From Candidatus Steffania adelgidicola (GTDB taxonomy: Bacteria > Pseudomonadota > Gammaproteobacteria > Enterobacterales > Enterobacteriaceae), in NCBI RefSeq assembly GCF_020541225.1, contig NZ_CP045889.1, positions 124,001 to 188,000 on the forward strand: a stretch of DNA of 64,000 bases, written 5' to 3'. The position numbers and the translations under genes were made by a program. The notes under the pieces were generated by a model. The model saw only the letters and a program-made list of their open reading frames with translations. It did no database searches and was not told the origin of the DNA. Positions 37,199 to 49,070 of the stretch are shown piece by piece. Numbering within the stretch: position 1 is the stretch's first letter; every line of letters begins with the position of its first letter.

Positions 37199-38206
37199 TT
37201 AATGTAACTCTCCACGCAGATCCTGCTGCATGAGACGGCGGATATCATGCCAGGATAATGATTGGTTAAGCAAAAAATGCAGTTTCGTTAGAGCGGCTTC
37301 AACTGTCATATTAAAACCACTGAGGACCCCGATTTGAGCCAGAGCATTCCCTGTGGCGTAGCCTCCCATATCGACTCGGCCAGAAAGGCATTGTGTGAGA
37401 TTCACGACTATAATTTCCTGATCGCCGGCTTGTTTGAGCTCGCGTAATAGCGCTGGATGCTGTGGTGCATTACCCACACCATAAGAACGCAGAATTAGTG
37501 CGCGAACCGGTTGATGAAGAAAATTTCGCACTAAGTGTGCTGAAAAACCCGGATAAAGGGTGATTACCCCTACAGGTTGTGGGCTCATAGGATAGACAAT
37601 AAGTGGACCTTGTGTCCCACGAGTTTGAGATGGTGTCAGGCGGTGGATATGGATTCCTGCCTCCAGGAGTGGAGGCAGATTAGGCGAAAGAAAGGCATCA
37701 AATCCGTCAGCATGGGCTTTTGTAGTACGAGTGCCTCGTAAAAGTTTATTATTAAAAAAAATACTTACCTCATGGATTGGGTAATGTGCCGCTAAGTAGA
37801 GGGCATTAAGCAGATTAGTTCGACCGTCGGAGCGTAGCTCTGATAATGGAATCTGAGAACCTGTAATAATAACTGGTTTATTAAGATTTTCCAACATGAA
37901 TGATAAGGCTGATGCAGTAAACGCCATGGTATCTGTTCCATGAAGGATAACAAATCCGTCATATTGATCATAGTTATCAGCGATGTCTCTGGCGATAGTC
38001 TCCCAGTCATCTGGGGTCATATCAGATGAATCTATCAGAGGTGCGTATTCATGTACGGTGAAGGCGGGCATTTCGGAACGGTAAAATTCTGGCATTCTTG
38101 CTAATTGTTCCTGAAGATATCCAGAAATCGGCACACAGCCATTGCGTAAGCGCTGCATTCCGATAGTACCACCCGTATAGGCGATATAAATAGATTTCTT
38201 TTGCAT
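37199..38206 (-). CDS. ansA: Cytoplasmic L-asparaginase I
   Basis: AnsA hydrolyses asparagine to aspartate and ammonia in the cytoplasm. The 335-residue product is close to the 338 of E. coli AnsA. It has the first catalytic threonine in IAYTGGTIGMQR, the second in FVILHGTDTMAFTA, and the conserved LRSDGRTNLLNALY and VVNLTQCLSGRVDMGGYATG. It follows sppA in the same direction, as in E. coli (sppA-ansA); pncA, which comes next in E. coli, is gone. With glutamate synthase dead, ammonia and aspartate from host asparagine could matter to nitrogen supply; this is inference. Confidence 0.96.
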   Translation of the reverse strand: MQKKSIYIAYTGGTIGMQRLRNGCVPISGYLQEQLARMPEFYRSEMPAFTVHEYAPLIDSSDMTPDDWETIARDIADNYDQYDGFVILHGTDTMAFTASALSFMLENLNKPVIITGSQIPLSELRSDGRTNLLNALYLAAHYPIHEVSIFFNNKLLRGTRTTKAHADGFDAFLSPNLPPLLEAGIHIHRLTPSQTRGTQGPLIVYPMSPQPVGVITLYPGFSAHLVRNFLHQPVRALILRSYGVGNAPQHPALLRELKQAGDQEIIVVNLTQCLSGRVDMGGYATGNALAQIGVLSGFNMTVEAALTKLHFLLNQSLSWHDIRRLMQQDLRGELH

Positions 38207-38293
38207 AAAGAGCGAAACGTTATGGAGAATATATTAATTATAAGGCGCATATCAAATAATACTAGTCGTGTGTAGTTTTAATCGGTGCACAAG

Positions 38294-38322
38294 AAAAAGA
38301 CGCCCGGTTTATAATGGGCGTC
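38294..38322 (-). terminator. Strong intrinsic terminator after sppA
   Basis: On the minus strand GACGCCC, a 10-base loop, GGGCGTC, then TTTTTC. The 7-bp stem is almost all G+C. It ends the sppA transcript about 107 bases after the stop codon and separates it from ansA. Confidence 0.88.
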
Positions 38323-38428
38323 GTCTACAGAAGTGGTAGGGGAGGCGTACGGAAGGCGGCGCACCACCACCGCCACCTTCCTCCCTGGCTTGGATGATAA
38401 TGACCTTATTTCCCTCTCGTAGAAGCGT
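38294..38428 (-). ncRNA. GC-rich structured 3' segment of sppA (candidate sRNA or repeat remnant)
   Basis: The 135 bases between the sppA stop and its terminator are far more G+C-rich than other intergenic DNA here. They hold an 11-bp stem, GGAAGGTGGCG pairing with CGCCGCCTTCC (38351-38381, one G-U pair, loop GTGGTGGTG), followed by the terminator hairpin. A structured element ending in an intrinsic terminator is what 3'-UTR-derived small RNAs look like. It could instead be the remains of a REP-like extragenic palindrome. I recognise no known RNA family, and no expression can be inferred from sequence. Confidence 0.35.
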
Positions 38429-40282
38429 CTAGTGTACCATGGGTGCACAATATAGACAGAAGGCGTAGCAGTTTTGCGGGTCATTCCACGTAAAGCCTAT
38501 AGCGGCATCCATTGTCACTTGATTCACCAATTGCGTAACGGATACAGGAAGCCAAGACGGATTGAGGCGAGGCATAAAGGCGTTTATAGATATGCCGGTT
38601 TGCATAAGTAGTAACTCAAAAAAACTAGGCTGATCTAAATACCAATGTAACTGATATTTCTTTAACTTCGCCAGTTCAGCAGCTTTGTTTACCGCATCGT
38701 CAAAATCTCCCAACTGGTTTATTAACCCATTTTTTTCAGCATCAGTGCCAATCCAAACGTGTCCTTGACCAATTTTATCGATCTCTTCAGGTGTTTTATG
38801 CAGGGACTGAGCCACCAAGGTGAGAAAGTGATTATAACCGTGCTGAACCTTAAGTTGCATCATCTGAGAGAACTCAGGTGATAGAGTTTTGGTTATCGAC
38901 ACATCCGCTAACGGTGATGTGGTGATCCCATCAGTATGTACACCGATCTTATCAAGCGACTCCTCTAGTGTATTAATGACTCCGAAGATTCCAATCGATC
39001 CAGTTAAAGTGCTGGGGCTGGCAATAATATAATTAGCAGGAGTGGATATCCAGTATCCCCCTGAAGCGGCCATTCCTCCCATAGAAACCACTATGGGTTT
39101 ACCTGCGCTTCGCGCAGCAGCAAGTTCTGATCGAATGATCTCAGAGGCTGTCACGCTACCACCTGGGCTGTTAATCCGGAATACAATAGCTTTAATAGTA
39201 GGATCTAACCGGGCATGATGTATTTGGTCAGCCGTCGTATCCCCCCCGACTAATCCTGGCGTTTCTGAGCCGTCGATAATAGCCCCATTAGCAAGAATCA
39301 CGGCTATTTTACCACCGTGTGGCGATGATGTCGTCGTGGGTTGATAATCATAAATACTAATGGCATTAAATGCTTTATTGTGTTTATTAATACCAAACGC
39401 TTTGATTAAAGCAGCGTCAATCATAGGGCGTGATATGATTTTATCAACCCATTTATATTTAAGTGCAAATTGCGCTGCATTACCCTGTACCGATCGTAGA
39501 TCTTCTAGCATCACTTGAGCGCTTGGGAAAAACCGCTCTACGCTGATTTTCCGATTAGCCGAAACAGTTTCTACATAATGTTGCCAAAGTTGATCTACCC
39601 AGCGACTATCGGCTTCACGAGCATCTTCTGACATATTGTCACGTAGAAAGGGTTCGACTGCTGATTTATAAGTACCAACACGAAAAATATGGCTATTGAT
39701 TTTGAGGTTATGTAGTAAAGTTTTATAGTACAGATGATGTGTTGCAATGCCATGTAAATCTACTGAACCTTGGGGTGTGAGATAGATTTTGTTAGCATAG
39801 CTGGCAAGAAAATATTGTGATTGGCTGTACTTATCGCCTACGGCATAGATGGGTTTACCAGTGTCATGAAATTCACGTAGCGCCTTGCCAATATATTGCA
39901 GCGAAGTCTGATCGGCACCGGAAAAATTTTTCAAAGAAAGCACAATTCCAGTGATATTAGAGTCTTTTTTCGCTTGGCGAATCGTATTGACTATATCGAA
40001 TAGCGAATTTTCTTGTCGGTGGTTGCTTGAAGCGCCTAGTAATTCACGGCCGAGGTGACCAAATTTATTATTAATTGCCGCTTTATCTACTATCGTACCT
40101 GTCAGATCTACGAGTAGAGCGCCCTTCACTACTGGTGAAGAGTGATGAATGTGTAAGCATATTCCAATCCCGAAAACAATAAGAACCACTAAAAATATAT
40201 TTAGGATAAATTCACGGATAAAAGTCAGTGAATACCAGACCCATTTAAATGGACCAGAAATAATTCGCCAAAATGTGCGCAT
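38429..40282 (-). CDS. sppA: Signal peptide peptidase A (protease IV)
   Basis: SppA is an inner-membrane serine protease that degrades cleaved signal peptides from the periplasmic side. The 617-residue protein has an N-terminal membrane anchor (about residues 24-44, ILNIFLVVLIVFGIGICL) and two tandem S49 domains. The catalytic dyad is present: Lys206 in RVGTYKSAVEPF and Ser407 in SMGGMAASGGYWIS; RINSPGGSVTASE is also conserved. I chose ATG 40282 because homology begins at MRTFWR, with GGAGA just upstream; the 12 earlier codons are not conserved. Length and order (sppA then ansA) match E. coli. It appears intact. Confidence 0.96.
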   Translation of the reverse strand: MRTFWRIISGPFKWVWYSLTFIREFILNIFLVVLIVFGIGICLHIHHSSPVVKGALLVDLTGTIVDKAAINNKFGHLGRELLGASSNHRQENSLFDIVNTIRQAKKDSNITGIVLSLKNFSGADQTSLQYIGKALREFHDTGKPIYAVGDKYSQSQYFLASYANKIYLTPQGSVDLHGIATHHLYYKTLLHNLKINSHIFRVGTYKSAVEPFLRDNMSEDAREADSRWVDQLWQHYVETVSANRKISVERFFPSAQVMLEDLRSVQGNAAQFALKYKWVDKIISRPMIDAALIKAFGINKHNKAFNAISIYDYQPTTTSSPHGGKIAVILANGAIIDGSETPGLVGGDTTADQIHHARLDPTIKAIVFRINSPGGSVTASEIIRSELAAARSAGKPIVVSMGGMAASGGYWISTPANYIIASPSTLTGSIGIFGVINTLEESLDKIGVHTDGITTSPLADVSITKTLSPEFSQMMQLKVQHGYNHFLTLVAQSLHKTPEEIDKIGQGHVWIGTDAEKNGLINQLGDFDDAVNKAAELAKLKKYQLHWYLDQPSFFELLLMQTGISINAFMPRLNPSWLPVSVTQLVNQVTMDAAIGFTWNDPQNCYAFCLYCAPMVH

Positions 40283-43124
40283 GAGATCTCCACATAAAAT
40301 ATCGAAGTCTAAAATCATAATATAAAATTTCGTTGACCGTGCTTAAAAAAACGATTCATGACTTAGATCTATTAATGATAGTAGATAGTTATAGATTATT
40401 AATAATTGTATTAGGTATCATTTCTTTTTTTAAAATGAAGAGAATTTATGAGCTAAGTAATTAACTTAGGTAGGTAAATTAAAACTATAGCATTCTATCC
40501 GTTGAGTATCGCTATCTCGCCAGATAGCGTGTATTTAAAATAATTCAGGTTAAACTGAATACTGATCTGTCGTAGATGGAAATTAAGTTGTACTACTTCA
40601 GCCTAATTAAGGCAATATTTAATTGTACCGTAGAGTACACTTTTACTATGTGTGCTCTGGTTTTTTTATCAGAATAAAGATAACCATCTTTGAGAATACC
40701 TTTTGTAAGTTCATGAAAATGTTTAAACATGCTTTCTTTTTCAAAAAGTAGCGTTCAATAAGAGAGCACTCTATATGAAACGCTGAACAGAATCCATGTC
40801 ACGAGGCATTAATGAGAGCTTAAAAAATGATTTATGAATTTTTTTATCATTATGTGTATGCGTCCGATAATTTTTATATAGCATTCTTGTATTGACATAT
40901 GGATGATCTCGATCATTTATATTAAATGTTTTATGGTGATGCGATTGGTTTGTTTTTCTGATGTTTATGTCAATTTTTATTTCCTATCTACATAAACAGC
41001 GCTTCAATCTTGGTTGATATAAGTTTCGTTTCTAGGAATTTATTTATAATTTCCAGGAATGTTCTAAAGTTAGAAAGGCGTTTTTTAAACAAAAAACTGT
41101 AACAATTAGCCTGTCGAGTAGTAGTTGTTCTATAAAAAATAGGGGATATAGCTTTAATTTTGAATAGGATGCAATCCTTGCTTTTATTCATCGGTTAGGA
41201 GATAAATTTGATAAAGGGTGACTAAGATGGATGAGAATGTATTAGTGGTTTGATTTCCATTCATAAATTTTAGCGATGAGTATTTATATACTCATTATGG
41301 ATCTAAAAAGTCTGATGATAAAGTGGAAACATAATGCTTGTATGTATGGCCTGAAATTGAATCGCATAAGTTTTTCTGTTTTTTTATGCTGATATTACAT
41401 AAGTAGTCTTTATTTTTGGTGTGTTAGCACATGAAAAAAGCTAAGTATTCGTTAATGTTATTATGTTAGTTAAAACTTTATGTAGGGGATATTGATTATT
41501 TTTGATTTAACATTAAATATTTGTAACAAAATATATCTAAATAATAGATATTTTCACTTTTCGCGTATATTTTTTGAATGTGCTCTCTGGGTAGCATGCC
41601 CGTTAGTCAGCATGTTTATAGTGAGTTTATTATATAATAATATTATTATATCAACATTTTGTATTTATCTAGTGTTGTATTGGTAAAGAAACTTTCTCTT
41701 TATTATTAAGAGTAAAAGTTAATTTATTTCACACTTAATAAGTGTGGTTATTTATAGATATTATCTATATGTCAGTAAATGTATCTGTATGCTCACTACA
41801 GATTCTGTAAATTATTATCTGAGATTTTATTTAATTTAAGATAAGATAGATGATTAAGTAATCTGTTTATATATCTAAAATAAATTTATCAAAAGTTATA
41901 CTAACAAGTAGATACCTACTTTGTAATAGGCAATATATTCCATATTCATTGGCTCATGATCAACATCAAGTTAATTAGTTATATCTTCATGTTGTTATGA
42001 TTCATAATTGGTTAATTATAATGAATGTTTTTAGATTGTATTCAAGATTATATCTTGCATTGTTGCCATTTGAAAAATAGACAGGTTGTCAAGACAAAGA
42101 TTAGATATGCTGATGTGATGGTTCCCTTCTATATTTTAGAGATGCTCCTTGTTAAGTCTTAATTCATAGTAAGATTGGTACTGCAAGATAAAGTGGATGA
42201 TATAATTTTATTATAATAATTACTCTCCATTGAAGAGTAATTACTTTAAGTAAGATAAATTTTTGTATGACGATGGTGGCGCTTTGTAAAAACTTGAAAA
42301 AAACTGCTAAACAATGGCAGAATATGCTGGGATAAAAGATCCAGCATACTTTTTCTCGTTAAGAAAATTTTATCTGACCTATTTCGGTAAGGCATGGTGG
42401 TTTTCCTATAAAATAAATCCACCTGTTAATGATTTTCTATCGATGCAGGCGAATGCTTGAACCTAATATACCCAAATTAGATTTCAATAAAGAAAGTTAA
42501 AGTACATCATAAAACATATAAAACCAACGATTTTAGTGTGTTACTAATACTGAGTATTTTTAGAAATGCTACATGAAATCTCGTAAAACGATCTTTTATA
42601 AATTGTCATAAACAAAGATGAGCGCTAATATAGGATGGCACTCGCATAATTTCAGTAACGATTTCTCATAGAGATGTTATCGAGTTTTTATAGGTAATCG
42701 TAAAAGATTCTGGATAGTTTTTATGTACAAAAATATTTTAGAAAAAGAGAATAAATGAAACCGTTTAGTATGTAGAGAGTGAAATAAAGCAGAATTTTGT
42801 TCTGTTTGATGAGCATAAAATTAAACATACCTTAAAACTATCATATCTTTTTTTGGTGAAAAAAATCAAATTAGATAATAATGAATATATTTAATTTCAG
42901 CATGGAGCATTGTTTTACTCGATCTTGCGTAGTAATAGCTATGGCAGTATATGAGCGATTATCATTAAGTGATAGCTGAATACTTCAAAAAAATAATTAT
43001 ATTTTTTCCGTGACATCACCTCTTATCTCTAAATTACAGTCAAGAATCTGCTAAACATAACGATACAGCACTCTTCAAGATAGTTCTAACCGCTATAAAA
43101 TAGAGGAGTTAATATAATTAATAT
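40283..43124. other. 2.8-kb AT-rich desert
   Basis: No recognisable gene. It contains the hairpin CGCTATCT-CGCC-AGATAGCG at 40510-40529. A 64-codon hydrophobic frame with a TTG start at 41492-41686 has a G-rich stretch in front but no resemblance to a known family, so I do not call it. GAGGAG at about 43102, before icd, is the only clear ribosome-site-like motif at the right end. Confidence 0.55.
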
Positions 43125-45377
43125 ATGACTATGATGTCTAAGATTATCTATACCCTTACTGATGAGGCACCGGCCCTGGCAACATATTCATTGTTACCAA
43201 TTATTCGTGTCTTTACACAATCTCTAGGAATTAGTGTCGCGATCCGTAACATTTCCTTAGCGGGCCGTATTCTTTCTAATTTCCCTGAATACTTGCGTTC
43301 GGATCAGCGCCTATTGGATCATCTAGGAGAACTAGGGCAGTTAGTGCTAACGCCGGAAGCTAATATCATCAAACTACCGAATATCAGTGCTTCCTTTCCT
43401 CAACTAAAAGCTGCTATTAAAGAACTGCAGACGCAAGGGTATGCAGTGCCAAATTATCCTAATGAACCAGATTCTAATCTGGAAAAAGAAATTAGGGCTC
43501 GTTACGATAAAATTAAAGGTAGTGCGGTTAATCCAATTTTACGGGAAGGTAACTCTGATCGCCGTGCGCCGATGTCAGTTAAAAACCATGTACGCAAGCA
43601 TCCACACCGATTAGCACAATGGAGTGCTTCGTCTCAATCTCACGTCGCCTATATGCAAGAGGGTGATTTCTATGGAAGTGAGCAATCCGCGCTTATTGAA
43701 AAAGACGGTGATGTCAGTATCACCCTGATTGGTCATGATGATACCAGAGAGATTTTAAAAGCTCACACTACAGTGCACGCCGGTGAAATCATTGACGCCT
43801 CTGTTATGAGCAAAAAAAAATTAAGTAGCTTTATTGTGGATCAAATCGCTGATGCTAAATGCCAGGGGGTTCTGTTTTCTCTCCATCTAAAAGCGACCAT
43901 GATGAAAGTATCTGATCCAATCATATTTGGTATTGTGGTATCTGAATTCTATAAGGAAGTATTGGCTTGTTATCAAGATACACTAAAAATGTTAGGTTTT
44001 TCAGCTAATAACGGGATCGGTGATTTATATGACAAACTAAATAAGTTGCCTATAGACATGAGGATAAAAATCACACAGGCTATTGATACGTTTTATAGAG
44101 AACGTCCACAATTGGCCATGGTGAATTCTCAGAAAGGTATAACTAATCTACATGTACCAAGCGATATTATCGTTGATGCCTCCATGCCAGCGATGATTCG
44201 TGATGCTGGAAAAATGTGGGGACCTGATGGTCAACTACATGATACTAAAGCAATCATTCCCGACCGGTGCTATGCCAGTATTTATCAAGTAGTAATTGAA
44301 AACTGCAAGCAGTATGGGGCGTTTGATCCGACTACCATGGGCAGTGTGTCTAACGTAGGTTTGATGGCACAGCAGGCTGAAGAATATGGCTCTCATGATA
44401 AGACTTTCCAAGTCCCGATGGATGGAATTGTGCAGGTGACAGATTCTCTAGGTAAAGTTTTACTAGAACATTGTGTGGAGATGGGAGATATTTGGCGGAT
44501 GTGTCAAACTAAAGATAGGCCAATACAAGCTTGGGTAAAATTGGCGATTAATCGTGCCCGTCAATCTAATACGCCAGCGGTATTTTGGTTAGATTCTGCT
44601 CGCTCACATGATTTGCACATGATTGAAAAAGTGCAGCGTTATTTGCAAGAGGACGACATTGAAGGTTTGGATATTAGAATCCTATCACCAGCAGCTGCTA
44701 CACGTTTTTCTATTGAACGTATCCGAGCGGGTAAGGATACCATTTCGGTCACTGGTAACGTATTGCGAGACTATTTAACAGATCTCTTTCCAATTTTAGC
44801 GTTAGGCACAAGTTCTAAAATGCTTTCTATTGTTCCGCTGATGGCTGGTGGAGTGCTATTTGAAACTGGAGCCGGTGGTTCTGCCCCCAAACATTTTCAG
44901 CAATTTTTGCAGGAAAACCATTTGCGCTGGGATTCTCTAGGAGAATTTTTAGCCCTAGGCGCTTCGTTAGAACATATCAATGTTATTGCTACTAATCGCA
45001 AAGCGCGAATCCTGGCGAAAACCCTGGATCAAGCAATTAATAAGTTTCTGGATACAAATAAATCACCCTCACGCATAGTTCATGAACTTGATAGCCGAGG
45101 TAGTCATTTCTTTCTAGGGTTATTCTGGGCACAGGCACTAGCAAGCCAAAATGGAGATCAGTGTCTAAAAGAGACATTTACAGAACTTGCGCACTATCTT
45201 ACTAATAATAAGAAAAAAATTCTCTTTGAGCTTAATTATAATCAAGGAAATCCGGTGGATATCGGTGGGTATTATCATCCAGATCCGGTACTCATTAGAA
45301 AAGTTATGTGCCCTAGTCCTACGTTTAACATTGTGCTTCAGTCACTAGAGAAGTTTCAGGAAGTCCACCCGAGTTGA
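43125..45377 (+). CDS. icd: NADP-dependent isocitrate dehydrogenase, monomeric type
   Basis: The enzyme decarboxylates isocitrate to 2-oxoglutarate and makes NADPH. At 750 residues it belongs to the large monomeric class (the Azotobacter vinelandii enzyme has about 741), not the roughly 416-residue dimeric class of E. coli. Conserved blocks cover the whole length: [34 protein letters not shown] (substrate-binding Ser/Asn/Arg), [81 protein letters not shown] and [15 protein letters not shown]. The first ATG was taken; two more Met codons follow at once, and the best upstream GAGGAG is about 17 bases away, so the start could be a few codons later. The gene is isolated between deserts and appears intact. 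Confidence 0.95.
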   Translation: MTMMSKIIYTLTDEAPALATYSLLPIIRVFTQSLGISVAIRNISLAGRILSNFPEYLRSDQRLLDHLGELGQLVLTPEANIIKLPNISASFPQLKAAIKELQTQGYAVPNYPNEPDSNLEKEIRARYDKIKGSAVNPILREGNSDRRAPMSVKNHVRKHPHRLAQWSASSQSHVAYMQEGDFYGSEQSALIEKDGDVSITLIGHDDTREILKAHTTVHAGEIIDASVMSKKKLSSFIVDQIADAKCQGVLFSLHLKATMMKVSDPIIFGIVVSEFYKEVLACYQDTLKMLGFSANNGIGDLYDKLNKLPIDMRIKITQAIDTFYRERPQLAMVNSQKGITNLHVPSDIIVDASMPAMIRDAGKMWGPDGQLHDTKAIIPDRCYASIYQVVIENCKQYGAFDPTTMGSVSNVGLMAQQAEEYGSHDKTFQVPMDGIVQVTDSLGKVLLEHCVEMGDIWRMCQTKDRPIQAWVKLAINRARQSNTPAVFWLDSARSHDLHMIEKVQRYLQEDDIEGLDIRILSPAAATRFSIERIRAGKDTISVTGNVLRDYLTDLFPILALGTSSKMLSIVPLMAGGVLFETGAGGSAPKHFQQFLQENHLRWDSLGEFLALGASLEHINVIATNRKARILAKTLDQAINKFLDTNKSPSRIVHELDSRGSHFFLGLFWAQALASQNGDQCLKETFTELAHYLTNNKKKILFELNYNQGNPVDIGGYYHPDPVLIRKVMCPSPTFNIVLQSLEKFQEVHPS

Positions 45378-47591
45378 TATAAGTAAACCTAAAGTAAATT
45401 AGCAGGAATGCGGTGTGTTGCCTGTTGCCAGGCGTTAACATTACTCTAGAAAATATTTTATAAAAATCCTTGTATTAGACTGGTGATTAGCACTGTACGA
45501 GATAAGCTTTATCGGATTAAAGATGTTAATATGTACGCTCTTTTAAAGAGCACTTTTTTATAGATCGAAATGATATTGAATGATCTGACATATGGATCCA
45601 CTATAAGTGCTAGTTGTTTACTAGCATGGAAACAACGGTGTGAATAAAGATGATACGAGGGGAGAACTTGGATTCAGATCTCACTTGTCATTGCTCATAT
45701 CAGTTATTTATTTTTTTTTGCAGCAACGGATAAAAATCTCGAGAAGTGGCGTGATGAGGTGATATTTTTAAGTGTATATATGCATAAATAGGTTTATTGA
45801 AGTCGTGAAACATTTTATGGTTTAATTTTATTTTTAGTGCATGTTACATGCATTTTACCATATCCCTGTTGAGATAATATCTAAAGCCTAATCGAATAAG
45901 GATAGGATCTTCGAATTTGAATTCGCAAGAAAGCCAATGCTTAATAATGAGACAAACTTTATTTTCAGAGTGAAAACATGACTATCTAAACAGGTTAGTG
46001 AGTTATCTAACAACGGGAGATATAGTTACGATTTTTGATCGTATTATGTTTTGATATTATCAATAATGACTGTATGAAAACTAGGAGTCTGTATTAAAAG
46101 TATACTAATACACGTTAGTGTGTAATGCAGTGCTGCTTGGATCTGGAAAGTTTTTGTTACCTGATGATCAAGATGAATCAGGATGATATGATGGTTACGA
46201 TTAGACTGCGTAGTACTGATTTTTGGAATTGTACTTTAATGTTGTTTAAAGTTTCTTTTCCATGAAAGTTTGCCTAATAGAGTATGAACTTAAGACAGGG
46301 TATTGCTCTTATATTGGATATCGTGTTTGATATTTCTCATGATCCTAATGATTTTTAGATTGGCCGAATATATGGATCACTACTTTAGTAGATATTTAGA
46401 GTTCCTAATCACCTGTCCTGATAGGATGTTCAAAATGAACAAATTCTGTTTTTTACTCTTAATGACTATAGCCGAAGTGAGACAGGAGACAGTTGATTTG
46501 GCAACAATGCTAATTGGCCCTAAACAGAGTACTCTAGTCCTTTTATAAAAAGGAGATAGAATGAGTTATTTTTTAATATAGCAGCGGTATTCAATGAATG
46601 CGTAATTTTCAACAAGATGATTAAAAATAGCAGATATGAATCTACTAAATATTAGGTTTTCTGCTATTGGGTATAATACTTCTTTACATTTTAATTAAAT
46701 TAGATTTTTTTATAAATACGAAAAGTAAAAGAGATCATGCATATTATGTTGACGGTATTGCGTCCTATTTTTTTTAATGACATAACACTTGAAGTGCATG
46801 TGCGTTAGTAGGGCTATTTTTCTTGTTGATTTACATTGTATCAAGAAATTTTATATAGTTCCTATATTTGTTAAAATACTAAGGTAGTGTTTTTATATGA
46901 GCGAGAGGTGTTGTTGAATAGGAAGTTATTTTAGATCTCAGTATTGTATATATAACTAGTAATTGCTAGCAATGCTTAGCATTGCTACACCATGTATTAG
47001 AGTGTGATCAGCATCTAGCATGATTAGGGCATACATACTGAAATAGTTCTACCAATACAGTGTTTCTTATTAATGAAGAAACCCCCGAAATCACTGGAAG
47101 TGACAAAAGCAGTTGTAGGTATTAATTTAAGATTTAGGAGACGCTAGAAGGCATCATTTAAAAGTATCTAAAAAAAGCCTCCCTTTCTATTTGGAATTCG
47201 TGATTCTAGCAGAATGCAAAGGATATTTGAATAGATTGATATGCTCATTAGTTCGTTGGTATGAATTTCATAAGGTAACATCAGTGAGATATACATGAAA
47301 AGTAACGAGGATTGATTGCGTTAGTGTATAGATATTGCTTTAGTGAAGTGGAGTTTTTTTGTTAAATTAAGAAATAAGGTGTAAGGAAAATATTCATAAA
47401 TTTGTCTTAAGAGTGAATCAAACTAGTACTATCTATTGTTGGGAAAGTTCTATAGACGATTTTATAAAATAGATTTTGAATCTATCAATTCAAGAAATGT
47501 TTTTCCTAGTTTATAGTGGTTGCCAAAGAAAAATCATGTCCGTAGGTGAATGCTTATGCGACGTCCTAAGACCTCATGAGAGAGTAGATAC
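45378..47591. other. 2.2-kb AT-rich desert between icd and ilvC
   Basis: A small hairpin GCCTG-TTGC-CAGGC (45420-45433) follows icd without a T-run. No ilvY regulator, which is divergent from ilvC in E. coli, is recognisable. An 81-codon frame at 46303-46548 has no identifiable homology. Confidence 0.55.
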
Positions 47592-49070
47592 ATGGCTAAC
47601 TATTTTAATACGTTAAATTTTCGTAACAAGTTGGTGCAGTTAGGTAAATGCCGTTTAATGAGCCGAGATGAGTTTTCAAATGAAGCAGGTTATTTACATG
47701 GGAAAAAAGTGGTGATCATCGGCTGTGGTTCTCAAGGTTTAAACCAAGGGTTAAATATGCGTGACTCTGGATTGAACGTAGCGTATGCATTGCGTAAAGA
47801 AGCGCTTTCTGAAAAGCGTTTATCTTGGCGCCAGGCGACGGATAATGGTTTTTGTGTCGGTATCTATGAAGAGCTAATTCCGCAAGCGGATTTAGTAGTC
47901 AATTTGACCCCCGACAAGCAGCATTCAACAGTTGTGAAGACAGTACAGCCACTTATGAAACAAGGTGCTGCATTAGGTTATTCCCATGGTTTCAACATTG
48001 TTGAAGTGGGGGAGAAAATCCGCAATGATATCACTGTGATCATGGTAGCGCCGAAATGTCCGGGTACTGAAGTGCGTGAAGAATTTAAGCGTGGTTTTGG
48101 TGTGCCGACTCTGATTGCTGTCCATCCAGAGAATAATTTAAAAAATGATGGCATGTTGCTAGCTAAAGCTTGGGCGGTAGCAATCGGCGGTCATCGTGCT
48201 GGGGTACTAGAATCCTCTTTTATTGCTGAGGTTAAGTCTGATTTAATGGGTGAGCAGACTATTCTATGCGGTATGTTGCAGGCTGGCTCATTATTGTGTT
48301 TTGATAAAATGATCGAAGATGGGGTTCATCCAGCGTATGCTGGGAAACTTATTCAGTGTGGCTGGGAAGTGACTACTGAAGCACTAAAGCAAGGTGGCAT
48401 TACATTAATGATGGATCGACTCTCCAATAGTGCAAAATTGCGCGCTTTTGCTCTATCTGAGCAGTTGAAGAAATTAATGAAGCCGTTATTTGAAAAACAT
48501 ATGGACAATATTCTGAGTGGAGTTTTTTCTAGTGAAATGATGGCTGATTGGGTAAATAATGATAGCAAACTGCTTGCCTCACGCAGAGAAACTGGCTGTT
48601 CTGCATTTGAAAATGCACCTAATTACAATGACAAGATCAGTGAACAGACCTATTTTGATCATGGCGTGTTAATGATTTCTATGATAAAAGCTGGAGTAGA
48701 ACTAGCATTTGAAACTATGACGAATTCTGGTATTATGGCTGAGTCAGCTTATTATGAATCTTTACACGAATTGCCGCTTATTGCCAATACCATTGCTCGT
48801 AAACGTTTGTATGAGATGAATATAGTAATTTCAGATACTGCTGAATATGGAAATTATTTGTTTTCTAGTTCTGCGGTGGCTTTGCTCAAAGACAAATTTA
48901 TGAATACACTTCAACTCGGGGACCTGGGTAAGCCGTTAGCAGAGATTTCAATTGATAATGCATATCTTCGTGATGTTAACGAGCTCATTCGCCAGCATCC
49001 GATTGAAGTTGTTGGTACTCAACTACGCAGTTATATGAAAGATATGAAACGCATTGCAGTTGCCAATTGA
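47592..49070 (+). CDS. ilvC: Ketol-acid reductoisomerase (class II)
   Basis: IlvC isomerises and reduces acetolactate and acetohydroxybutyrate, with NADPH and Mg2+, in valine, leucine and isoleucine synthesis. The 492-residue protein is the long class II form typical of enterobacteria. It has the NADPH-binding [41 protein letters not shown], the metal ligands in [15 protein letters not shown] and the second pair in [10 protein letters not shown], and [12 protein letters not shown] near the end. It begins [14 protein letters not shown] like E. coli IlvC. The usual regulator gene ilvY is missing, so induction by acetolactate through IlvY is probably lost. A terminator follows. Retention fits a nutritional role, but the other ilv and leu genes are not in this window. 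Confidence 0.98.
   Translation: MANYFNTLNFRNKLVQLGKCRLMSRDEFSNEAGYLHGKKVVIIGCGSQGLNQGLNMRDSGLNVAYALRKEALSEKRLSWRQATDNGFCVGIYEELIPQADLVVNLTPDKQHSTVVKTVQPLMKQGAALGYSHGFNIVEVGEKIRNDITVIMVAPKCPGTEVREEFKRGFGVPTLIAVHPENNLKNDGMLLAKAWAVAIGGHRAGVLESSFIAEVKSDLMGEQTILCGMLQAGSLLCFDKMIEDGVHPAYAGKLIQCGWEVTTEALKQGGITLMMDRLSNSAKLRAFALSEQLKKLMKPLFEKHMDNILSGVFSSEMMADWVNNDSKLLASRRETGCSAFENAPNYNDKISEQTYFDHGVLMISMIKAGVELAFETMTNSGIMAESAYYESLHELPLIANTIARKRLYEMNIVISDTAEYGNYLFSSSAVALLKDKFMNTLQLGDLGKPLAEISIDNAYLRDVNELIRQHPIEVVGTQLRSYMKDMKRIAVAN

Noticed and set aside
41492-41686. 64-codon hydrophobic frame with TTG start and an upstream GGGG
   Set aside because: Short, no recognised family, and such hydrophobic frames are common in AT-rich random sequence.
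46303-46548. 81-codon frame between icd and ilvC
   Set aside because: No recognisable domain; isolated in desert.
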